From: Nectonema munidae
Lineage: Eukaryota > Nematomorpha > Nectonematoida > Nectonematidae
Length of the DNA: 64,000 bases
NCBI GenBank assembly: GCA_030549495.1
Contig: JAUIRK010000292.1
Coordinates: 555,001-619,000 of the forward strand
Direction of reading: 5' to 3'
Positions 31,431 through 64,000 of this stretch are shown piece after piece. Position 1 is the stretch's first letter. The number at the start of each line of letters is the position of its first letter. Below the pieces are notes generated by a model, which was not told where the DNA came from, did not search any database, and saw only the letters and a program-made list of their open reading frames with translations. Position numbers and translations under genes: made by a program.

Positions 31431-34400
31431 GTTATATTATTTTACAAGAATTTATGTTACAATTTATAAATACATCTGAGTGAACGATACTATCCTAACG
31501 CGAACGCTCCCAATTTGGGAAACAAACTTATTGTCTAGTGATAGCTTGATTACTAACCACGTAGAATCGGGTCGCTAGAGCATTACCTAACCGTAAAAAC
31601 CTTTGAATTCTTCAGAGGAAGAAAAGCAGGGTAAAAAAACCGGCTAAAGTATGATATGTGGTAATAGAGGATTATATGTAAAAAATAAATTCATTTAAGA
31701 ATGTTTATATTTTGACAAATTAAAATACAGAAAATTTTAGCACTATGGACTTTATTAAAATTAAATGTTAGCCCACAAAATAATAAATTAATTATCGTTT
31801 CTATGAAACTTGTAATGATTCTGAAGAAGGAACTATAAGATTAGTTCTTGATTTGGTTTCTTCAAAGAACGAAAAATATTTCCATAAAATTTCATTTCAT
31901 TTAAGCAAAACAAAGTTTTTGTAGTGGTTTCACTTTTGGTAAAAAAAATACAAATTAAATGTATACATTTATAATAACATGCTAAATATACGGAGGTGTT
32001 TAGTTTATAGAGTTAGTTAAGTCGACAATTGAAAGATTTCCTATTCTAAACTAAATAATAATTAATGTTTAAAAAGAATGGAATTGAAGCAAATCGACAT
32101 ATGACTTATACCATCATCTTTGCATTTTTAATCTTTTACTGGATGAATTAAACTATTTTACCCTTTTCAACAATGTCATCTTCTTATTGAAATTACTATT
32201 TACTGCTCCAACTAAAATATTGAATTATTTAGACAAAGCTCTTAAAAAATATATTATTAAGTGTTTACAATTTAAAAAGGATAATTAAAAACAAAAATAC
32301 AAGAAGGCATTAACCAGTAGTTGATTAGACAAAATAAGTAAAGCTGATTAATTTCCTCAATTTAAATAATAATTTTATAAGCCATTTAAATGTTTTAATG
32401 AGACAAAACCCTTTGTCAATATCCGCATACTACTCTGCCATGTCTATGATAATAATGACAGTGTGTCGATTGAATTGATGGGTACATATTATACAGAATT
32501 TAATCATTTCCACGCAATGAATCTTACTATTTAATTTATTTCGATAATCTTTATTCCGATTATTTTTCTAATTTTTATAAATTGATGATCGTTGACTATA
32601 TAGAGGATATATTTTCATGTTCTCAACAGATAATATTTATCATAAGAGGTGTTCGTTCTAAAATAAAAATTTAAGAAAAAACCTTTGAAACTTTAAAAAG
32701 TGTTCACTGTTAAAAGGTGTCATTAATTAGAGGTGTTCATTTTTGGAGGTTTTACAGTATATTGTATTTATATATAATCATAAAAAAGATTAGGTAATAT
32801 AAAGAAGAGAATTTGAAGAAGAGTTATTCTTGCTGGAATATAAAGGTTAATTTAGAAAATATAATAGAAGTAGTAGAACAAATATTAAAATAAAAAAATA
32901 GTTAATATGTTCCATTTATTATTCGTGCAATTTTTTATTGTTAAAATTAAATGCCTGGTGGGTCCATGAGATATTTTTAAAAATAACTGATTTTTGGCAG
33001 ATCAGTTAATTTTAATAAATGACATATTTTAGCAAATTAGCAGAAATCTTAGAATTTTTTTTGAAAATAAGGTAAATGATGCACTCTAACGTATGTGTAT
33101 ATTATATATGTTAAGTATAATTTAAGTTTATAAGAATATTTATACATCCAACCGGTTTTGAAACTTTTTTTGGTTATTTTTTAACACTAGTTTGAACTAA
33201 ATAGGGAAAAAAATTTTGACTCTGTAGCGATTTTACAGCCTTTTGATAGATCTCGTTCTTTTAAAATTTAAAAGAAGGAAATATGTATTGAACAGTAAAG
33301 GATGACAGATTTGGTAAGAAAATTCCAACATTAGCCAAAAGGGTGGCATATATTCCCTCTTATTTGTCAGGCTAAGCAAAAAATTAAATTAAAAATTATA
33401 ATAATTATAAAAATATTTATTGGATATTATGAAACTATAAAATAAAATTATAAAAAATCAGGAGATAAAGAAACTTTTGAAAGTTTGAATATATTTTAAA
33501 TGTTTCTTGAAAAATAAATAACAAAATTTACAATAAAGCATTAAAATAAATATTAATTTTCTTATTTGAATTAATTAATTTTTATTTTTATTTTCATTTC
33601 TTATCCGTCTGATTTATTTCAAATTTATAATGGGGGTAATTTTTTAAATTATATTTAAATTTTCAAATTGACTTTTAACGGTCTGTTAGACTGTGAATAG
33701 ACATTTTACAGGCCCGTTAAGATTATATTTTGTTCTTGAAATAGTTAAATTTTTAAAGGCTGTTTAAAGTTTATTTCATGGTATAATTCATATTTTTACG
33801 ATATAAATGTAAATTTTTAAAAATGTATGTTTTCTTTGATTAGGTTGAATTTTCACTTCTTGTCTCAATAAAAAACAAATAAAACTTAGAACTATAAAGC
33901 TTATGTGCTGAAATAAACGCTCTAGAAATTAATAATAGTAACTAGAGAGATTTCTGCCTAAAAATTTACTAGGTTTTAGATAAGTATTTATTCGAAATCA
34001 TTTTGGCAACATCTATTTATCATAATTGCATTGATTTTATAAACATTAAGTTTTAAATTATCCTTTGAAAAATTTACATAATTTCCAGAGCGCCATTTTT
34101 ATATGAATTTCGTCTCTGAATTTAAATTTTTTTCTTAGAGCTAGAATAAATATTAAGTATACATGTTGATGACGCAGTAATGTAGATTACCTAATAATAT
34201 TGGCTGAGTTTATATTAGGGTTAGGGTTAGAATTATATGGAGAGTTTAACCATATAAGCGCCAAAATAGTTTTTTCAGGAGAAGGAGGGGGTTGAAATTC
34301 ACAGTAATCTTGCCCATATGGATACCACACTGCATATGACTCAAAATTTTTGTTATGTAAAGCGTTATTTCAATCTTAATCTTTTTGACTCTGGGTCATT

Positions 34401-35651
34401 AGTTTACTTCAAACTATAAGAAATAACAAAGTAAAAATGATGTCTTACATTTAGTAAGATATAAATTATTCATATTTAATTAAATCGAATATGTAACGAA
34501 TATAATCTATCTAAGTAAACTATATTTAATAAATCATATACGAGCTGCGCTGCTCATATTAGAAAGCATTTAAAAAAATTAACGTTATCTGTTTGCAGAT
34601 TAACAATAACAGAATTAATCTGGGGTGGACGCAGAAAACGAAGTGTTCAGTGGTGAAGAGAGGGGGGCTGCAAAAACTGAAAATTTTATTAAAAAAAATT
34701 ATAAATTCATTTTTAGGATACCTTTTGACAAATTCATTAGCCATTTTAACTGATTAAATTTCTTATACATATACGTGCACACATAAGATATAAATACAAA
34801 CAAGCATATAAGCCAATTATCTAGCTTTAAAAAATAACATTGCCCTTGCCCCCCTGGATCCGCCTCTGTCAATGATTGATAATTTTAATTATCAATTTAA
34901 AATTTTATTTAGTAATTCCATGTCAATTCAACTATATTTTGCCCATTTTTTATGACTAGATTTTTTTAATAGTTGGTTTACTAATAGAACTTGTTGATAG
35001 AAGTTTAATGGTCTATATATCAACTTCGTATGTCCAGCTGTTCTTGAGGTATAAGTCCAGAAAATCGGGTATAAAGTTTTATTTTACTCAAACTGAGAGT
35101 AGTTAAAGTTAAAAATCTCAGCAACGATTAAAGCTACATTATACACTATTTGATATAATATTGAAGCCAAGGTATGGTCCACAACTTTTAACCTTCAAAA
35201 TTTTTTATAAAAGGCCAAACAAAAAAGTTGACTTTTTCCTGTAACTTTTTCTAAAAATTTCCTTTGGAGAAACTCTTATTTTCTGGGTTGCACTGTGTCA
35301 TGTAAGCATAACTTAGTCAAAAATATGAGCGATTTGCTATTTATTTGCCGTACTTTATGAATGCATTTATATTATACAGATTATTTTATTTACTTTTAAA
35401 TGGTGGATCCTTACTTTAACACTTTCTCTATATACAATTATTAAAATAATTTTTTTAAATAAGGCGTTGTTTAGCTTTTTAATTATATTTAATCTCAACA
35501 TGAACATAACTTTTAAATAAAGGATACAAAAAATTTCCTAATATTTAATGCTTTTAATTGAAATATTACTAAAATTTACTATCATTCAGCATCTCTGTAG
35601 TCTTTTATTTTTGTTTTTAACGTATAAGTTCTCCCCGTAATCATCGTTAGA
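31431..35651. other. Long non-coding AT-rich stretch
   Basis: No coding frame above chance. At 34619-34870 the sequence has GGGGTGGACGCAG at the left and, inverted at the right, CAGAGGCGGATCCAGG, resembling a hAT-type MITE without a clear target duplication. A short TTAGGGTTAGGGTTAG run at about 34216-34231 is too short to be meaningful. Microsatellite-like AT DNA makes up the rest. Confidence 0.3.
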
Positions 35652-36720
35652 CTAATGATCATAATTACACCACTGACATTGTATAATAAGTTCATCATGC
35701 GGTGATGGATACACAAATGTGTTAACATGGGCATGTGGATGAAGAAAACTCAACTGAACTTCACTGCTATTGAGTTTAACCTCTAATACACAGGCAAAAT
35801 AACCACGTTTATCATAGACAGCTAAACATAGTCCTTTCATAGAAACAAATTGAACAGATCTACCTACAATAATAGAAATCCTTTCTAACCGTGTAATGGT
35901 TGAAGTGGAATATAAACTGACGTCAGCAATATCTTTATTAATAGCCCTGACGCATGGATCTTTTGTGTTCTTGATAAAAAAATAATTCAATATACATAAC
36001 TCAAAAAATTCCCAAAAAGTAAAGTTACCTGTAATGGTTCTCACATTTTCAAAGCGATCTATCAACTTTTGTCAATGAGCTCTGATGTTGTGAGAAGAAT
36101 TTTAATTGAAGAAATTAAGAAATTCTAGAGTGCTTTAGGATCTATAATAATAAGTTCATCTCTTCCCGTTCTTTCGAGACTTGTTCTAACAGCGAGCCTT
36201 TTTAAAGTTCCTCCATTACCGTTGCACGGTGCTTTGCCATGGCTTGTAGCGAAAAACTCCATTCTGCGTCAATATCAAAATTACTTCTATCACTACGGAT
36301 GTTAAAGCTTTTACAGCTTTTATATTGTGCAGCAATCCATCACTGAAATGAAATATTTTTTTAATGTCATGACTCATGATTAAGAAATTTTATAATCTTG
36401 TTTAAAAAAGATGTATTGCAGTTACGTTATGTTGATTGCAATCAGAAATTAGTACAAAACATACAAAAATATATAAGAAATGGGTGTAGTGTTGCTTGTC
36501 TGTTGTTCCAGTGAAATTGCACTGCATCTTGCAGAATAGAAGAATCATTTTCTGAAAAATTCCCCATTATTACAAGCTCATCTTCATTTATTTCCTGTTT
36601 CTTTTTTGCAAATAACCATTTTGCGTTTTAGCAATAAAGTCATGTTTCAGAAGAACTCTCAATTGACAATGAAAATAGACAGTAATTTCTTCTGTCGATA
36701 AATTTTTTAATTCTTAGGGT
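35652..36720 (-). pseudogene. Decayed transposase-like gene of an unclassified invertebrate family
   Basis: The - strand fragments, in order, are: NEDELVIMGNFSENDSSILQ and DAVQFHWNNRQATLHPF (about 36590-36490), SDGLLHNIK (about 36340), SNFDIDAEWSF then FATSHGKAPCNGNGGTLKRL (about 36290-36200), and the open frame 35652-36065 ending VQLSFLHPHAHVNTFVYPSP. This matches the order of a family I know only as 'uncharacterised' in arthropods and cnidarians ('DFSENYS...QWNN-QATLHP', 'FSDG...QYK', 'EW-FFATSHGK-PCDGIGGT-KR', 'F-HPKGP--SF-WP'). The family is repeated in many genomes and is probably a transposase. This copy has several frame changes and is dead. Confidence 0.6.
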
Positions 36721-37921
36721 GATTCCAGTGTCTAATCTCATCCTTACCAAGGCCTTTTCTCTCAATAACAATGGAAAAAGAATTTTCTTTTGAGAACATT
36801 GCTAACATATTTGAAAAAATTAACGATAAGCTATGGTATATTTAGGCGCACGGTCCTGACAATTGAGCTCAAAATCTTGTTATTTGCGCCAAGTGCCCCT
36901 GGGGACGACAAGCCAATCTGCCCAAAAGCCATAACCCCTTTATTTCAAATAAAAAAAACTTATTTTTTAGTAATTTAGTAGAATGCATAGTCACGTATTA
37001 AATCTTTATATATAAGCGAGGAATATAGTTTATTGAAAAGAATATTTCGACTCTGTGAGTCTTTTTCAACTTAAGTCAATCAGAAAGCAGAGTCAACGGC
37101 TTCTATGATAAAGATGTTGGGAAAGGATTTCTATATGGCATCCCTTCACTCTCAACCTTCTTTATAACAAAAAACACACTTTATACAAAATAGGAAAAAA
37201 ATTCAGAAGAAGGCATGGGATAGCATGAAGCAGAGGTTTCATGTCTTCGTTTTCAAATTGTATAGAATAATTCTCTACAGCATATTATGCTGAATATCAC
37301 CCTAGATATCTTACCTGTATGTTGGTACACTTCACGTTAAATTGTATTGGTATCGCTGAAAAAGATGTCTTAACGTGAATTTGCAACGGCAAAGATAAGT
37401 CAACATTTCACATGTCATTTATTCTAGCACTTGGAAAGACTTTACCTTCAGGAAACAATGTCAAGCTTAACAATACAATTAAAATATCAAACCAACCCCA
37501 TTTTTTATTTAACCATTATTCCAATTCTTAAAACTTTTCATTTTTTGTTTACGATTTGAGTTATGATATGATGCCTCTTCATAATAAAATATCTTCAAAC
37601 TTTTTTTTCCTGATGCAAATAATTATATTTTCTGCAATATTAAATTTAAACTATTAACTTTGACTCTCAATTTTAATTTTGTTTTACTTCATTCAACTCT
37701 CATTTCCATTAATTTATTATTCTTCCTTTTTTCAAGGAAATTTTATAGGAATTCAATTTTTATCTGTAATTTTTGCATAAATTTATTTTTAATTATATTT
37801 AACTTTGATTAATTTTTATTGTATTTCCTTGTGAATACGCCATAAAATATTTGGTTAGAGCTTTTTATTATTTGTCTCCTAAAATCAATTTAACTATTAT
37901 TTTGACACATTTTTTTGAAAG
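36721..37921. other. Region upstream of the first visible MCM2 exon
   Basis: The promoter, 5' untranslated exon and start codon of MCM2 are expected here or further upstream. I could not identify the initiating exon: a TGA stops the frame at about 37916 with no Met in between, so the first codons must be spliced in. No other gene is seen. Confidence 0.4.
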
Positions 37922-63251
<25,330 letters not shown>

Positions 63252-64000
63252 ACTATTATCTCCTTCCTCCTAATAATTCCTCTATCCATTTTATCTTGAA
63301 TAATAAATCCTTTATCTATCTTATTCGCGATTTTGTTTCAAAGGTTACTCGTTCGCCATAAGTTTCTACATATCTTCGCATTTACTTTTTTCAGTTTGTT
63401 TAGTAATTTTAATGTGTCAGGTAGTATTTCTTGACATCTGAGCTATCTATTCAAAGTGATTTTGTAGTCAATGCCTATATCAACAATTCAGGGTGAACAA
63501 AAGTCACTGTTAACCAATTTTAAACTAGTTTGAAATATATTTCCTTCTCTTTTTTGGATTTTTTTTGACCATTTATGTCAAAAAAATATTTTTAAATCAA
63601 TAAAAAGTCAAAAAGTTTAACTGTTTTTAGAAAACCAAAAATTAAAATATTTTCAATGATTATTTCATATTTAATTAGTAATTTATCGTTCATAACTTGA
63701 ATTTACACGTTTATTTTCTAATATTTAGTCCTTATTAATGATTTAATTTTGTTGTTGAACAAAAAGCTGAAATAAATAAGGAAATTATAAAAATAAAAAT
63801 TTTGAATAAGATATCCTATAAAAAAATTCGAAAATACGCTTCTTCCAGGGCGAATAAAAGTCACTAAATTTTAAACTAGTTTGAACAATTTTTTGAAATT
63901 TTTTAGGTCATAAAGTTCAAAAAGAAAATTTTTATTAATCTAATATAATCTAAGAAACGATTCTTTTTAATTGAAATAACTTCAAATTTTTTAGATAAAA
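63252..64000. other. MCM2 3' flank
   Basis: Contains the candidate polyadenylation signal. A block GTGAACAAAAGTCACTGTTAACC with TTTTAAACTAGTTTGAA (about 63490-63535) recurs as GGCGAATAAAAGTCACTAAATTTTAAACTAGTTTGAAC at about 63850-63890, a diverged direct repeat about 360 bp apart. Confidence 0.45.
63302..63307 (+). promoter_or_regulatory. MCM2: Candidate MCM2 polyadenylation signal
   Basis: AATAAA 50 bases after the MCM2 stop codon. It is the first such hexamer downstream, in AT-rich DNA where chance matches are common. Confidence 0.5.

Noticed and set aside
34216-34231. TTAGGGTTAGGGTTAG resembling an interstitial telomere repeat
   Set aside because: Only about two and a half units in AT-rich DNA; chance or local slippage is enough to explain it.

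Overview
The window is AT-rich, intron-bearing animal nuclear DNA that is dense in transposons. It holds one host gene I can identify with confidence: MCM2, a subunit of the replicative helicase, on the + strand from about 37.9 kb to 63.25 kb. The visible MCM2 exons (for example the 'FGDN-ENDYR' and '[21 protein letters not shown]' stretches) recall arthropod MCM2 from memory. A small AT-rich arthropod such as a crustacean is my best guess, but this is inference and the species is not established.

Layout. From 0 to 11.4 kb the DNA is mostly non-coding. It contains a secretory-type ORF on the - strand (878-1504), a decayed ORF of an uncharacterised family, a hAT-type non-autonomous element (5249-6032) with a pogo-like one inside it, a tRNA-derived SINE, and a cluster of short TTAA-flanked piggyBac-like MITEs. 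From 11.45 to 22.63 kb there is one nest of transposons: a ZBED-type hAT element with an 8-bp target duplication, split by a second hAT (which itself holds a third) and by an RTE-like LINE. From 22.6 to 37.9 kb come a decayed tandem repeat, another TTAA MITE, a second ZBED-type hAT remnant on the + strand, a CR1-group LINE with an unbroken 920-codon ORF, and a decayed transposase of an unclassified family.

MCM2 occupies the rest. Sixteen coding exons join in frame to 888 codons plus stop; only the first few codons are missing, presumably on a short exon upstream. All hallmark parts are present: acidic N-terminus, C4 zinc finger, Walker A, Walker B, sensor 1, arginine finger and lid. Two introns are only 57 bp; the others are large and have collected SINEs, LINE pieces, hAT and piggyBac-like MITEs, a pogo/Tigger remnant and another broken transposase. 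Several insertions keep exact target duplications, so their ends are defined to the base.

Nothing here looks like a new multi-gene system, an RNA gene, a CRISPR array or an operon. The most useful observations are the reconstructed insertion order of the nest, the TTAA MITE family with variable palindromes, the intact LINE, and a stop-free in-frame 57-bp MCM2 intron.
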